Below, one piece after another: positions 33,139 to 42,371 of a stretch of DNA of 64,000 nucleotides. Origin of the DNA: Mycolicibacterium sp. P9-22 (GTDB lineage: Bacteria > Actinomycetota > Actinomycetes > Mycobacteriales > Mycobacteriaceae). Positions within the stretch are counted from its first letter, which is position 1, and each line of letters opens with the position of its first letter. The stretch lies in the NCBI RefSeq assembly GCF_008329585.1, contig NZ_NPKP01000014.1, forward strand, positions 1 through 64,000. The letters are read 5' to 3'. The notes under the pieces were generated by a model. That model saw only the letters and a list, made by a program, of their open reading frames with translations. It was not told where the DNA came from and searched no databases. Position numbers and translations under genes: made by a program.

Positions 33139-33711
33139 ATGCCTGATGAGCAAACCAGGGGGTTGTCCGCTTACGGCATCGCCGCAATCGTGTTCGGTGT
33201 GATCGGGGTGGCAGCCGCGGTGCTGGCAACGATGATCTGGTCCGGGCACCGCGACGAGGTATCAGAGCGGGGGCACCAGACCGAGGTGCTGCAGGCGGCC
33301 GCGGACTGGACCGGCCTGTTGATCAACCTGAACAAGGACTCGGCCGCCGAGAACCTGCAGCGGCTGCGCGATGGCACCGTCGGCCAGCTCAACGTCGAGT
33401 TCGACAACACCATGGCACCGTTCACCAGTCTGGTGACGAAGCTCGACTCCAAGACCGTCGGCCAGGTCGAATCGGTGTCCATCGAGACGCTGCACCACCG
33501 GGCCACGGATGCGCAGGGCCGGCCACAGGAGGACACGGCGCAACCCGAGTTGGCCTCCGTGGCCGCGCGCACCGACACCGTGCTGGTGGTGGCCACCTCG
33601 GTGAACCAGAACGCCGGCGCGGAACCGACCACCGTGCGCTGGAATCTGCGCCTCGACGTCTCCGAGGTGGACGGTAACCTGCTGATCTCGCAGCTGGAGA
33701 CGATCCGATGA
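33139..33711 (+). CDS. omamA: Mce-associated membrane protein, OmamA-like (Rv0199)
   Basis: A 190-residue protein with one transmembrane helix (about 13-35) and an extracytoplasmic domain like Mam proteins of mce operons. By position after zmp1 and by size it corresponds to Rv0199, named OmamA, an orphan Mce-associated protein needed for stability of Mce transporters that import lipids or cholesterol. The name rests on gene order and overall pattern. It overlaps the next, similar gene by 4 nt. Confidence 0.75.
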   Translation: MPDEQTRGLSAYGIAAIVFGVIGVAAAVLATMIWSGHRDEVSERGHQTEVLQAAADWTGLLINLNKDSAAENLQRLRDGTVGQLNVEFDNTMAPFTSLVTKLDSKTVGQVESVSIETLHHRATDAQGRPQEDTAQPELASVAARTDTVLVVATSVNQNAGAEPTTVRWNLRLDVSEVDGNLLISQLETIR

Positions 33712-34397
33712 GCAACCGGCTGCGCGTACTCGCCGTCGACATCGTGGCCCCATTGGGCGCGATCGCGGCACTGGTGTTCATCGGTGCGGTGCTGGACTGG
33801 CCGCGCTGGTGGGTGGCGGTGTGCACCGCGCTGGTCCTGCTGATCGTGCAGGGCGTCGTGGTCAACGTGGTGCTGTACCGCCGCGACGGGGTCACCGTGG
33901 GCACCGATGACGACGGGCCGGTGCTGCGCTTCGGTGTCATCACCGCCGCCGCGGTGGCGCTGGTGGCGGGTGTGGTCGTGGGCTACACGCAGTGGACCGT
34001 CGCGGACCGCAACCTGAACCGGGACAGCGCCGAGGTGGTGGGGATCGCCAGCAGCGTGTCGGAGGCGTCGGCGACGTTCTCGCCCAGCAGTCCCGATGCG
34101 GCCATCGACCGGGCCACCGCCTTGATGTCGCCGCGGCGCGCCGAGGCGTACCGCAACGAATTCGCCGCTGTCGCAAAGGATCTGACCAGCCGCAACATTT
34201 CCGGTCAGGCGCAGACCGTCTCGGCCGGGGTGGAGGCCATCGGGCCGGCGGTGGCCAGCGTCGCCGTGGTGATGCGCGGCACCCAGCACGCACCGGGCAA
34301 GCCCGCCGATGTCGCGGTGCTCGCACTGCGCGTGACATTGGAGAAGGAAGGCGGCAAGTGGCTGGTGACCGACGTGACGCCGATCAACGCCCGCTGA
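33708..34397 (+). CDS. omamB: Mce-associated membrane protein, OmamB-like (Rv0200)
   Basis: A 229-residue protein with three hydrophobic segments (about 10-28, 32-52 and 68-92) before a periplasmic domain resembling its neighbour: VADRNLNRDSAEVVGI, ATALMSPRRAEAYRNEF and VALRVTLEKEGGKWLVTDV. By order it equals Rv0200, proposed as partner of OmamA. ATGA overlap with omamA implies coupled expression. It ends 22 nt before a converging gene. Confidence 0.72.
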   Translation: MSNRLRVLAVDIVAPLGAIAALVFIGAVLDWPRWWVAVCTALVLLIVQGVVVNVVLYRRDGVTVGTDDDGPVLRFGVITAAAVALVAGVVVGYTQWTVADRNLNRDSAEVVGIASSVSEASATFSPSSPDAAIDRATALMSPRRAEAYRNEFAAVAKDLTSRNISGQAQTVSAGVEAIGPAVASVAVVMRGTQHAPGKPADVAVLALRVTLEKEGGKWLVTDVTPINAR

Positions 34398-34419
34398 GCG
34401 CCGAGAGCGGGCCGGAAGA

Positions 34420-34917
34420 TCAGCCGGAGTTGGCGGCGCGCTGGGCGCGGATCCGGGCGAACCGGTCCGACAGCCGGCGCATGCGGATCATCAAGGAGGC
34501 CGACGGCGTGGTGGCCGCATCCAGGAAACCGGTGAACTCCTCGATGGGAACCCCGATGCGGGAGGCGAACTCCGGGGCGCCGAGGCCCGAGCGTTCCAGT
34601 AACTGACGGATGTGGCGGGCCACCTCGGCGCACTCGTTGGCCTCGAGGTGCTCGCGGGCCTTCTCCAGGACCTCGGCCAGCGCGGCCGACACACCGTAGG
34701 GCTGCTCGGTCTCCAGCACCTCTTCGACCTGTCGGGCGGTCCGGCCGAACGGGTCACGTTTGATGGCGGCAACGATGCGCTGCCACACGTCGAGATCGTC
34801 GTTGTCGAGCGCGGCCCGGATCGCCGAGGTCGGCCAGAACTCGACCGGCCGCTCGTCGGGACGGGTGAACTGCCCGTCGGCCTGCCGGCTCGGCGAGGGC
34901 TTTGCGGCCAAACTCAC
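34420..34917 (-). CDS. Putative helix-turn-helix protein coupled to mmpL11 (Rv0201c-like)
   Basis: A 165-residue protein. The middle part is helical (DDLDVWQRIVAAIKRDPFGR) and the C-terminal ~60 residues look like an XRE-type helix-turn-helix (LLERSGLGAPEFASRIGVPI). The GTG at 34917 overlaps the mmpL11 stop by 4 nt, which fixes the start; earlier starts would lie inside mmpL11. By position it equals Rv0201c, of unknown function. It may be a regulator or an adaptor made together with MmpL11. Confidence 0.75.
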   Translation of the reverse strand: MSLAAKPSPSRQADGQFTRPDERPVEFWPTSAIRAALDNDDLDVWQRIVAAIKRDPFGRTARQVEEVLETEQPYGVSAALAEVLEKAREHLEANECAEVARHIRQLLERSGLGAPEFASRIGVPIEEFTGFLDAATTPSASLMIRMRRLSDRFARIRAQRAANSG

Positions 34918-37766
34918 TTCGCCTCCTCCAGCATCGCTACGGCCACCGACAGGCACCGCTGCCGGACTGTGGCCCAATCCTCGTCGGTCTGTTCCGGTGC
35001 ATCCGGTTCATCCGACGGGCGCGGGTCTGCCAGGCGTCGAACCAGTTGCGTGGCCACCCATTGCGCCCGCGGGCGTTGTCCACAGTAGTACCGGTCCATC
35101 CCGGTGAGGACGCGGGCCGCGGTGTGGGTTTCCATAGAATCCACCAGCCGCGCGAACTCGGTGTAGTCCTTGGTGCTGTTGCGGCACATCAGCAGGTAGC
35201 TCTTCAGCCGCAGCGTCTCGGCGCCGGTCGGGATGAGCAGCCGGTCGCCGGTGGGCAACTGGACGTTGGTGGCCTCCATCGGGCCGCGGCGCTGCACCGG
35301 CAGTCGCTCGGAATCCGAGGCGGTGGCCAGGGCGTCGAGTGCGACGTTGAGCCTGCCGCGCCACATGGTGATCGGATGTACGGGCCGGGCCGCGGTGTTG
35401 GTCGGGATGCGCCCGCTGAACCTTCGCGCGCCGACGACATCGGGTGCCGGGCCGCAGCCGCTGAACGCCAGCGGGTCGGGCACCACCACGGTGTGCGGGG
35501 CAAGGCTTTTCAGCTTGGCGGCGGACTTGACCACCATCCGCAGGTCACCGCCGGGCGCTGCCAACGCCGATTCGGGGACCATCACCAGGTCGCTGATGTC
35601 GACCTTGGGCAGCGGCTTCTCGAAGTCGACCGACGGCAGGATCCGGTCCAGCCAGCGCGGCAGCCACCAGTTCCACTGGTCGAACATCGCCATCAACGCA
35701 GGCACCAGGACCAACCGCACGACGGTGGCGTCCACCGCGATGGCCGTCGCGCAGGCCACCCCGATCTGGGCGACCAGCGGCATCCCCGCGAACGCGAAAC
35801 CGATGAACACCGCGATCATGATCAGCGCCGCGCTGGTGATGGTGCGGGCGCTGGTCGACACGCCGTAGGTGACGGCGTCGCGGGTGTTGTTGGTGATCAG
35901 GTACCGCTCCCGGATCCGGGTCAGCAGGAAGATCTCGTAATCCATGGACAGGCCGAACGTCATGGCCAGCACCAGCGGCGGGACCGTGCTGTCCAGCGAC
36001 TCCAGCGGGGCGAAGCCCAGGTCCTCCAGCCAGCCCCACTGGAACACCACCACCAGGCTGCCGTAGGCGGCGGCCACCGACAGCACCGTCATCAGCACGC
36101 CCTTGAGGGCGAGGAACACCGACCGGATGGCGATCAGCAGCATGACGAACGCGATCACCGACACGAACAGGAAGACCAGCGGCTGCACCGCCGACACCTG
36201 ATCGTCGAAGTCCTTGATCAGTGCCGTCGGCCCACCCACATCGATGCGCACCCCGCTGTCCACGCCGGGCAGTTCCGCACGCAGCCAGTCGACGGCCTCG
36301 CGGGCCCGGAAGTCCTCGGGATCGACCGACAGCACCGCGGACATCAGCGCGCTGTTGTTGTCCTTGCCGATCACCGGCGGGGACACCGTCGCGACATTGG
36401 GTCCCTGGGCCATCCGCAGCCCGATGGTGTCCAGTGTGCTCCGTGACGCCGGGCTGTCCGCGCCGCCGTCGGGGAAGGTCACCAGGACCCGGACCGGTCC
36501 GAGCGCGCCCGGCCCGAGCGCCTCCGAGGCCGCATTGACGCCGCCGCGGATCTCATGGCTGGGGTCGAACTGACGCAACATGCTGTTGCCGAGCGTCATC
36601 GCGAATGCGGGGGCGGCCATGGTGAGCAGGAAGACCGTCGCCAGGGACGCGGACAGCCACGGGCGCCGCATGACGGCGCCGATCCAGTGCGTCCAGAACC
36701 GCGACTGGGTGGTATCCGGGCGGCGCGACCAGTGCAACAGCCGGGACCGCTTGGCCGCGGAGCGCCCGAAGGTGGCCAGCACCGCCGGGGTCAGCGTCGT
36801 CGAGGTCAGGACCGCGACGGCGACGGCGAGGATGGCCCCGGTCGCCATCGACTGCAGCACCGGGGTGTTGATCAGATAGATACCGGTGACCGAGGCGATC
36901 ACGGTGGCGCCGGAGAGCACCACGGCCAGCCCCGAGGTCGCCATCGCCGCGTCGACGGCCTGCGCCGAGTCGCGGCCGGCCCGCAGCTCCTCGCGGTATC
37001 GCATCAATATGAACAGTGAATAGTCGACCGCCAGCGCGATACCGAACATCGACACCGTCGACGTCGCGAACACACTCATGGTGGTGACCGAGGACAACAG
37101 GAAGACCACGCCCATCGTGACCGCCACGGTGCACACCCCGAGCAGCAGCGGCATCGCCGCGGCCGCCAGCGAGCCGAACACCGCGAGCAGGATGATCAGG
37201 ACGACCGGCAGGTTCCATTTCTCGGCCTGTGCGATGTCGTGTTTGGTGGCGTACTGCGCGGCGGCGCCGAGTGCGCCCTGCCCGATGACGTAGAGCCGGA
37301 CCTTGCCGTTCTCGGATTCACCGGCGGTGTCCTCGTGGATGCCCACCTTGTCGCGCAGCTGATTGGCGATGTCGACGGCGCCGCTGTTGTTGAAGTCCAT
37401 CTGCAGCTGGACCACGTACGGGCGATCCGGCGCCGGCGGCGGCTGCTGCGGGTTGGGCACCTCTTTGACGCTGGGCACCTCGGTGGCGATGCGCTGCAGC
37501 TGCGCCACGGCGGCGTTCATGTCCTCGAACGACGCGTCGGCCCGCGGCACGGCCACCAGCGCCAGCGGTGACGCGCCCTGGTCGGGGAACTGTTCCTCGA
37601 TCTGGTGCTGCACGCGCAGCGACTGGGAGCCCGCGACTTCGAAACCGCCGCCGGTGAGCTGGTCGGACTGGTTCATCGCCAGGTAGACGGAAGGCACCAG
37701 AAGCAGCACCCACACCACGAAGACCGCCCAGCGATATCGGCGCAGGTTGCTGCTCAAGCGCATCAT
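34914..37766 (-). CDS. mmpL11: MmpL11 RND transporter
   Basis: A 950-residue MmpL (M. tuberculosis MmpL11 is 966). Twelve membrane helices and two periplasmic domains are expected. The Asp-Tyr proton-relay pairs are in ALAVDYSLFILMRYREE and LSMDYEIFLLTRIRER. A cytosolic C-terminal tail of about 200 residues ends the protein. MmpL11 exports long-chain lipids such as monomeromycolyl diacylglycerol and mycolate wax esters, and has been linked with heme uptake together with Rv0203, whose homolog is adjacent. A regulator-like gene is coupled behind it. Confidence 0.93.
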   Translation of the reverse strand: MMRLSSNLRRYRWAVFVVWVLLLVPSVYLAMNQSDQLTGGGFEVAGSQSLRVQHQIEEQFPDQGASPLALVAVPRADASFEDMNAAVAQLQRIATEVPSVKEVPNPQQPPPAPDRPYVVQLQMDFNNSGAVDIANQLRDKVGIHEDTAGESENGKVRLYVIGQGALGAAAQYATKHDIAQAEKWNLPVVLIILLAVFGSLAAAAMPLLLGVCTVAVTMGVVFLLSSVTTMSVFATSTVSMFGIALAVDYSLFILMRYREELRAGRDSAQAVDAAMATSGLAVVLSGATVIASVTGIYLINTPVLQSMATGAILAVAVAVLTSTTLTPAVLATFGRSAAKRSRLLHWSRRPDTTQSRFWTHWIGAVMRRPWLSASLATVFLLTMAAPAFAMTLGNSMLRQFDPSHEIRGGVNAASEALGPGALGPVRVLVTFPDGGADSPASRSTLDTIGLRMAQGPNVATVSPPVIGKDNNSALMSAVLSVDPEDFRAREAVDWLRAELPGVDSGVRIDVGGPTALIKDFDDQVSAVQPLVFLFVSVIAFVMLLIAIRSVFLALKGVLMTVLSVAAAYGSLVVVFQWGWLEDLGFAPLESLDSTVPPLVLAMTFGLSMDYEIFLLTRIRERYLITNNTRDAVTYGVSTSARTITSAALIMIAVFIGFAFAGMPLVAQIGVACATAIAVDATVVRLVLVPALMAMFDQWNWWLPRWLDRILPSVDFEKPLPKVDISDLVMVPESALAAPGGDLRMVVKSAAKLKSLAPHTVVVPDPLAFSGCGPAPDVVGARRFSGRIPTNTAARPVHPITMWRGRLNVALDALATASDSERLPVQRRGPMEATNVQLPTGDRLLIPTGAETLRLKSYLLMCRNSTKDYTEFARLVDSMETHTAARVLTGMDRYYCGQRPRAQWVATQLVRRLADPRPSDEPDAPEQTDEDWATVRQRCLSVAVAMLEEAK

Positions 37767-38063
37767 GAACTGCTGGATGGCGCCCTCTGCCTTTCTCCCC
37801 GCTGGCTGGTAGCGAGAGCGTACCGCAGCCGCCTGTGAGCCGGCGGGGCGTCGATTTCACTTGTGATCAGCCCGGAATGTTCGCGTTGCCGGCGGCGGCA
37901 ACGCGGGCACCGGGGGCTACCTGCGAGTTAGCTGCGTGGATTGGTTGCCGGATGCCGCGGATGGCATGATGGCCTCTGATCGTTCTGGGTCGGGGATTCG
38001 AGCACCGCCGATCGCGACTGTTCGCGAGCCGGTATCACGTGCATCACTGGCAAGGAGTTACCC

Positions 38064-38603
38064 ATGACTGTCACCACTGCGCCGCTGCGCCGCGGACTGT
38101 TGGCCGTGTTCGCTGGAACTGCCATCGGCGGCGCCGCGCTGCTCGGTATGTCCGGTGCGAGCGCGCCGGTGGCCGGCGCCGCGCCCGATCCGTGTGCGGC
38201 CAGCCAGATAGCCAAGACCGTCGGTTCGGTGGCCACCTCGATCGGCACCTACCTGGACGCGCATCCGGCGGCCAACCAGTCACTCACCGCCATCGCGGCA
38301 CAACCGGCGGGTCCGCAGTCGCTGGTCGCGACGAAGAACTACTTCGACACCAACCCCGAGACCGCCAAGGACCTGCAGCAGCTGCAGGCCCCGCTGGTCA
38401 GGCTGTCCGCCCAGTGCAAGCTGCCGGTGACCCTGCCCCAGCTGCTCGGCCTGATGCAGGCCGCCCAGTCCCCGGCCGCGAACCTGCCGGGCGGGCTGGA
38501 CGCGCTGGCCAACGCCGGTGCCCAGGGTGCGGCCGGCGCGGTGTCCGCGGGCACCGTCCCGGGTGCCGCTTCGGTGACCGGTCCCGCCGCTGCCACGCGG
38601 TGA
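38064..38603 (+). CDS. Hemophore-like secreted protein (Rv0203-like)
   Basis: A 179-residue secreted protein. The signal peptide covers about residues 1-40 (LLAVFAGTAIGGAALLG, ending AGAAPDPC). The mature domain is small and helical with two cysteines (DPCAASQIAK and LSAQCKLP), then an Ala/Gly/Pro-rich tail. It matches the mycobacterial hemophore family of Rv0203, which binds heme and hands it to MmpL11/MmpL3. AAGGAG precedes the ATG. The ~300 bases between it and mmpL11 show no further gene. Confidence 0.83.
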   Translation: MTVTTAPLRRGLLAVFAGTAIGGAALLGMSGASAPVAGAAPDPCAASQIAKTVGSVATSIGTYLDAHPAANQSLTAIAAQPAGPQSLVATKNYFDTNPETAKDLQQLQAPLVRLSAQCKLPVTLPQLLGLMQAAQSPAANLPGGLDALANAGAQGAAGAVSAGTVPGAASVTGPAAATR

Positions 38604-38618
38604 TGCCGCGGAAGCGGC

Positions 38619-38624
38619 CATAAT
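38619..38624 (+). promoter_or_regulatory. -10 element of leaderless response-regulator transcript
   Basis: CATAAT occupies -12 to -7 before GTG 38631, only 15 nt after the preceding stop codon. Confidence 0.45.
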
Positions 38625-38630
38625 CCAGGA

Positions 38631-39350
38631 GTGCGCACACACGAGCATTCCCCGGCGGAGAACACCGGCCGCACGGTTCTGATGGTCGACGACGACCCGG
38701 ACGTGCGGACGTCGGTGGCCCGGGGACTGCGCCATTCCGGTTTCGACGTGCGGGTGGCCTCCAACGGCAAGGAGGCATTGCGGCTGCTTTCCAACGAGGC
38801 GCATGACGCGCTGGTGCTGGACGTGCAGATGCCCGAACTGGACGGTGTCGCCGTGGTGACGGCCCTGCGGGCGCTCGGCAACGACATCCCCATCTGCGTG
38901 CTGTCGGCCCGCGACACCGTCAATGACCGCATCGCCGGGCTGGAGGCCGGCGCCGACGACTACCTGACCAAACCGTTCGATCTCGGTGAACTCGTGGCCC
39001 GTCTGCATGCCCTGCTGCGCCGGGCCAGCCATTCCGAACAGGAATCGGACGTGATGATCGTGGGTCCGCTGACCATCGACACCGCGCGAAGGCTGGTCTA
39101 CGTCGACGGCGAGCGCGCCGATCTGACCAAGCGCGAGTTCGATCTGCTGGCGGTGCTGGCCGAGAACGCGGGCGTGGTGCTCACCCGGCAGCGTCTGCTG
39201 GAGCTGGTGTGGGGCTACGACTTCGACGTCGACACCAACGTCGCCGACGTGTTCATCTCCTATCTGCGGCGCAAGCTGGAGCGTGAGGACCGGCCGCGGG
39301 TCATCCACACCGTCCGCGGTATCGGGTACGTGCTGCGGGAGGAGGCGTAG
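38631..39350 (+). CDS. OmpR-family response regulator, PrrA-like
   Basis: A 239-residue regulator. The receiver domain (about 14-125) carries the acidic pocket MVDDDPDV, the phospho-acceptor Asp64 (LVLDVQMPELDG) and the Lys in DYLTKPFDLGE. The DNA-binding winged helix (about 145-237) has DLTKREFDLLAVLAE, LELVWGYDFDVDTNVADVFI and VIHTVRGIGYVLRE. It closely resembles mycobacterial PrrA but begins differently, so it may be a PrrA paralog. The histidine kinase follows directly. Confidence 0.92.
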   Translation: MRTHEHSPAENTGRTVLMVDDDPDVRTSVARGLRHSGFDVRVASNGKEALRLLSNEAHDALVLDVQMPELDGVAVVTALRALGNDIPICVLSARDTVNDRIAGLEAGADDYLTKPFDLGELVARLHALLRRASHSEQESDVMIVGPLTIDTARRLVYVDGERADLTKREFDLLAVLAENAGVVLTRQRLLELVWGYDFDVDTNVADVFISYLRRKLEREDRPRVIHTVRGIGYVLREEA

Positions 39351-39366
39351 TGAGAAGGGGCTGCCG

Positions 39367-40800
39367 GTGCGCTTATCCTTTCCCTTGATCGGCCGGTCGG
39401 CCTCACTGCGCACCCGGGTCGCCGTCGCCTCCGCGATCGCGGCCTCCGCGGTGGTCGCCGCCTTCACCGTGCTCACCACCGTGGTGCTGGTCAACAACGA
39501 TGCCGCACAACTGGATCGGCGCCTGGACTCGATCGTCGAGGCGAGCATGTTCCCCGAGCAGTTGTCCGACCCGCGCCGCGGGGTGCTCACCACCGGCAGG
39601 TCCCGGTACAGCGGGCAGGTGATGTTCCAGCGCGGATTCCAGCTGCCGGCGTTGCCGCCGGGCACCGAGACCGTCGAGGTCAACGGTGTCGAATACCGGG
39701 TCCGCACCATCCCGATGGACCAGCAGGGTGGCGGTGTGCTGCTGTCGATCGGTATCCGCGCCGACAGTATCCTGTTGAGCCAGGCCAGAATTCCCATCTA
39801 CCTGGCAGTCGGTGTGCTGACGGTGTTGGTGGCGGCCGGTTTCGGCTGGCTGCTGGCCGGGCCCGCGGTCCGGCCGCTGCGCAGGCTCACCGAACAGACC
39901 AAGCTGCTGGGCAACGGCGCCAAATCGGGTGCACAGATGCCCGCCGTGACCGGTGCGCGCGAAGCCGAGGAACTCTCCGATGCGATGGCGGGCATGCTCA
40001 GCAGACTGGTGGCCGCGCAGCAGGCGACCACCCGATCGCTGCAGGCGGCACAGGATTTCGCGGCCAATGCCGCGCATGAACTGCGCACGCCGCTGACCGC
40101 CATGCGGGCGGATCTGGACACCCTGCGCATCCACGATCTGCCGACCGAGGAGCGCGACGAGGTGGTGGCCGACCTGTTGCGCGCGCAGCGCAGGGTGGAG
40201 GCCATCATCACCGCGCTGGGCCAGCTGGCGTCGGGCCAACTGGCTCAGGCCGAGGACCGCGAACTGATCGATATCACCGATCTACTCGACCGGGTGGCAC
40301 GCGAGAACGTGCGCCCCGATTCGCCGGTGGACATCACGGTGGAGGTCGGTGATGATCTCGGCATGGTGTGGGGGTGGCCCGGGGGCCTGCGCCTGGCGGT
40401 GGACAACCTGGTGCGCAACGCCGTCGCGCACGGCGCGGCACACCGGATCGTGCTGTCCGGGGTTCGCGGCCCGGACCGGCAGCTGCGCATCGTGGTCGAC
40501 GACGACGGCCGTGGCCTGCCCGCCGAGGAGCGCACCGCGGTGCTCGGCAGGTTCGCGCGGGGAAGCACCGCCGCGCCCGGCGGTTCGGGTCTGGGGCTGG
40601 CGCTGGTCACCCAGCAGGCGGCGCTGCACGGCGGCCGGCTGGAGCTCTCGGACAGCCCACTGGGTGGTTTGCGGGCCACGCTGACGATTTCCGACCGCGC
40701 GCCCGATCAGATCGAGGACGACGCCGATGCCGCGGCTGTCATCGCCGCGCCAGAACCTTCGCGATGGCGCGCCAGCCGAGCAGCAGCACGGCGGTCGTGA
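39367..40800 (+). CDS. Sensor histidine kinase, PrrB-like
   Basis: A 477-residue membrane kinase. Two transmembrane helices (about 15-38 and 140-165) flank an extracytoplasmic sensor. A HAMP segment follows (PAVRPLRRLTEQTKLLGNG), then the H-box with His237 (NAAHELRTPLTAMRADL), N-box (LVRNAVAHGA) and G-boxes (DDDGRGLP, GSGLGLALV). GTG 39367 is preceded by AAGGGG. The last 62 nt overlap the converging DUF3054 gene, so the Ala/Arg-rich tail after about residue 450 is encoded opposite another protein. Confidence 0.92.
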   Translation: MRLSFPLIGRSASLRTRVAVASAIAASAVVAAFTVLTTVVLVNNDAAQLDRRLDSIVEASMFPEQLSDPRRGVLTTGRSRYSGQVMFQRGFQLPALPPGTETVEVNGVEYRVRTIPMDQQGGGVLLSIGIRADSILLSQARIPIYLAVGVLTVLVAAGFGWLLAGPAVRPLRRLTEQTKLLGNGAKSGAQMPAVTGAREAEELSDAMAGMLSRLVAAQQATTRSLQAAQDFAANAAHELRTPLTAMRADLDTLRIHDLPTEERDEVVADLLRAQRRVEAIITALGQLASGQLAQAEDRELIDITDLLDRVARENVRPDSPVDITVEVGDDLGMVWGWPGGLRLAVDNLVRNAVAHGAAHRIVLSGVRGPDRQLRIVVDDDGRGLPAEERTAVLGRFARGSTAAPGGSGLGLALVTQQAALHGGRLELSDSPLGGLRATLTISDRAPDQIEDDADAAAVIAAPEPSRWRASRAAARRS

Positions 40801-41101
40801 TCGAGGCGACCACGATGAAGCTGGTGGCAGTACCGGCGGAGGTGGCCTTGCGCAACAACATTCCGACGACCACGGTGAACACCCACACGACCAGCCCGGT
40901 GGGGTAGAGATCGGCGGGCCGCTGCCAGGCCCGCGCCGCCAGCCAGCCCGCCAGGGTGCCGGTCAGAAACGGCCAGGCCGTCTCGGCGACACCGGTCACG
41001 GTGAGACCTTCGGCGTGGCTGCGCCTGCCGATGGTGCAGAACACCACGACGCACAACAGGTCCGTCGACAACGCCACCCACGGGCGCGGACGCTCAGCCA
41101 T
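40739..41101 (-). CDS. DUF3054 membrane protein
   Basis: A 120-residue protein with four hydrophobic segments and the DUF3054 motifs VVVFCTIGRRSHAEG and ARAWQRPADLYPTGLVVW. Its function is unknown. Its 5' end overlaps the M23 lipoprotein stop by 8 nt, so it is the last gene of a three-gene minus-strand unit, and its 3' end runs into the histidine kinase gene. Confidence 0.85.
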   Translation of the reverse strand: MAERPRPWVALSTDLLCVVVFCTIGRRSHAEGLTVTGVAETAWPFLTGTLAGWLAARAWQRPADLYPTGLVVWVFTVVVGMLLRKATSAGTATSFIVVASITTAVLLLGWRAIAKVLARR

Positions 41102-42371
41102 CCGGGTAGTCCATCACATCGGAAACCAATGGGCTCACCCGGGTTTCGTCACTCGCGGTCACACCTGGCTGCAGCGGCACCGGCTCACCGGCCATCGCGG
41201 TGTCGATCGCGTCACCGCCGGGCCCGGTACCCTCGGCGGACCGTGAGGTCAGCCGGAATTCATCGATGAGGAACGGCAGACCGTCGGCCTTGAGCGGATC
41301 GGGCCCGTTCATCACGTGGAAGTGCAGATGCGGTGCGTCGGTGTTGCCGCTGTTACCGAGGTCGCCGAGGACTTGCCCGCTGGTGAGGCGGTCGCCGGGT
41401 TTGACCGCGACAGAGCCGGTTTTCAGGTGCGCGTAAAACGCGTAATTGCCGTTGCCGATGTCCTGCACCACATGGTTTCCGCCGTATTCGTCGAGTCGCA
41501 GCCCGGTGGGGGCGACGCCGGGGACCTGTTCGGGGAGCTGGTCGAGCACCGCGACCACCGGACCGTCCGCAACGGCGTGCACACCGAGGCCGAAGTAGGG
41601 GTAACTCTTCACGTCTTTGGGATCACCGTCGAACAGCCGGCCATCGGGCATCAGTTGTACGTAGTCTATGGCGAACCGCTCGGCTCCCCAGAGTTCGCCG
41701 TCGATCGGGTTGATCGCCATCCGGTGCGCGGTCATCCCGCAGCAGCCGTTGGCATCCCACCATTGCGGGCCGCGCAGCGGTGGGGCGATGACCGCCGGTT
41801 CACGGGTCTGCACGGTCACCGGTGCGACGGTCTCGTTGACGGTCTCGGGCAGCAGTGGCGGCATGGGTTTGGTCAGCCGGACCTCGATGGCATGGACCAA
41901 TTCACTCGGGGCAGAACCATTGTCGACGGCCGCGTCGATCCAGACCAGGGCGGACTGGGACGGGCCGAGTCGTGCGGTCGGTGCGGTGGTGCCGATGATC
42001 CGGGTCCGGTTCGCCACGGCGTCCCCGTCCAGCGTCGCGAGGGTGGTCCCTCCTCTTCCTGCGCGGACCGCCACCGACGCCACGGTCACGTCCTGATCCA
42101 TCGAATTGGTCAGCAGCAGTTCATAAGCCAGATGTGTCCGGCCATCGGTGGCCGGCACGGGAATGGGTGCCGCCAACACCCGGGCCAGCAGCGGTGTGGC
42201 GACCGGGGGAGTGGAGGGCGGGCTGGCCGCCGGCACGGTCGAGGTGGCCGGCGCGGCCGACGCCGAGGTCTGTGTGGTCGACGTACCCGGCTGTTCGGAA
42301 CTGGGCGAGCACCCCGCGATCACCGCCACCGCACTGAAAGCCGTTGCCATGAGGGCGATTCGGGAGTTCAT
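41094..42371 (-). CDS. M23-family peptidase-like lipoprotein
   Basis: A 425-residue lipoprotein: lipobox AVIAGCSPS (Cys around 21), then a Ser/Thr/Pro-rich spacer to about 60, a beta-rich domain, and a C-terminal LytM-like domain. In the latter GGNHVVQDIGNGNYAFYAHL, GQVLGDLGNSGNTD and APHLHFHVM resemble M23 peptidases, including HxH. The first zinc-ligand motif (HxxxD) is not clear: GGNHVV stands where it would be expected, so activity is uncertain. It could cut or bind peptidoglycan. It is coupled to the YbhN-type gene by ATGA. Confidence 0.8.
   Translation of the reverse strand: MNSRIALMATAFSAVAVIAGCSPSSEQPGTSTTQTSASAAPATSTVPAASPPSTPPVATPLLARVLAAPIPVPATDGRTHLAYELLLTNSMDQDVTVASVAVRAGRGGTTLATLDGDAVANRTRIIGTTAPTARLGPSQSALVWIDAAVDNGSAPSELVHAIEVRLTKPMPPLLPETVNETVAPVTVQTREPAVIAPPLRGPQWWDANGCCGMTAHRMAINPIDGELWGAERFAIDYVQLMPDGRLFDGDPKDVKSYPYFGLGVHAVADGPVVAVLDQLPEQVPGVAPTGLRLDEYGGNHVVQDIGNGNYAFYAHLKTGSVAVKPGDRLTSGQVLGDLGNSGNTDAPHLHFHVMNGPDPLKADGLPFLIDEFRLTSRSAEGTGPGGDAIDTAMAGEPVPLQPGVTASDETRVSPLVSDVMDYPDG

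Noticed and set aside
34902..36446. 514-codon open frame on the plus strand opposite mmpL11
   Set aside because: His/Gln/Arg-rich shadow frame of the transporter gene.
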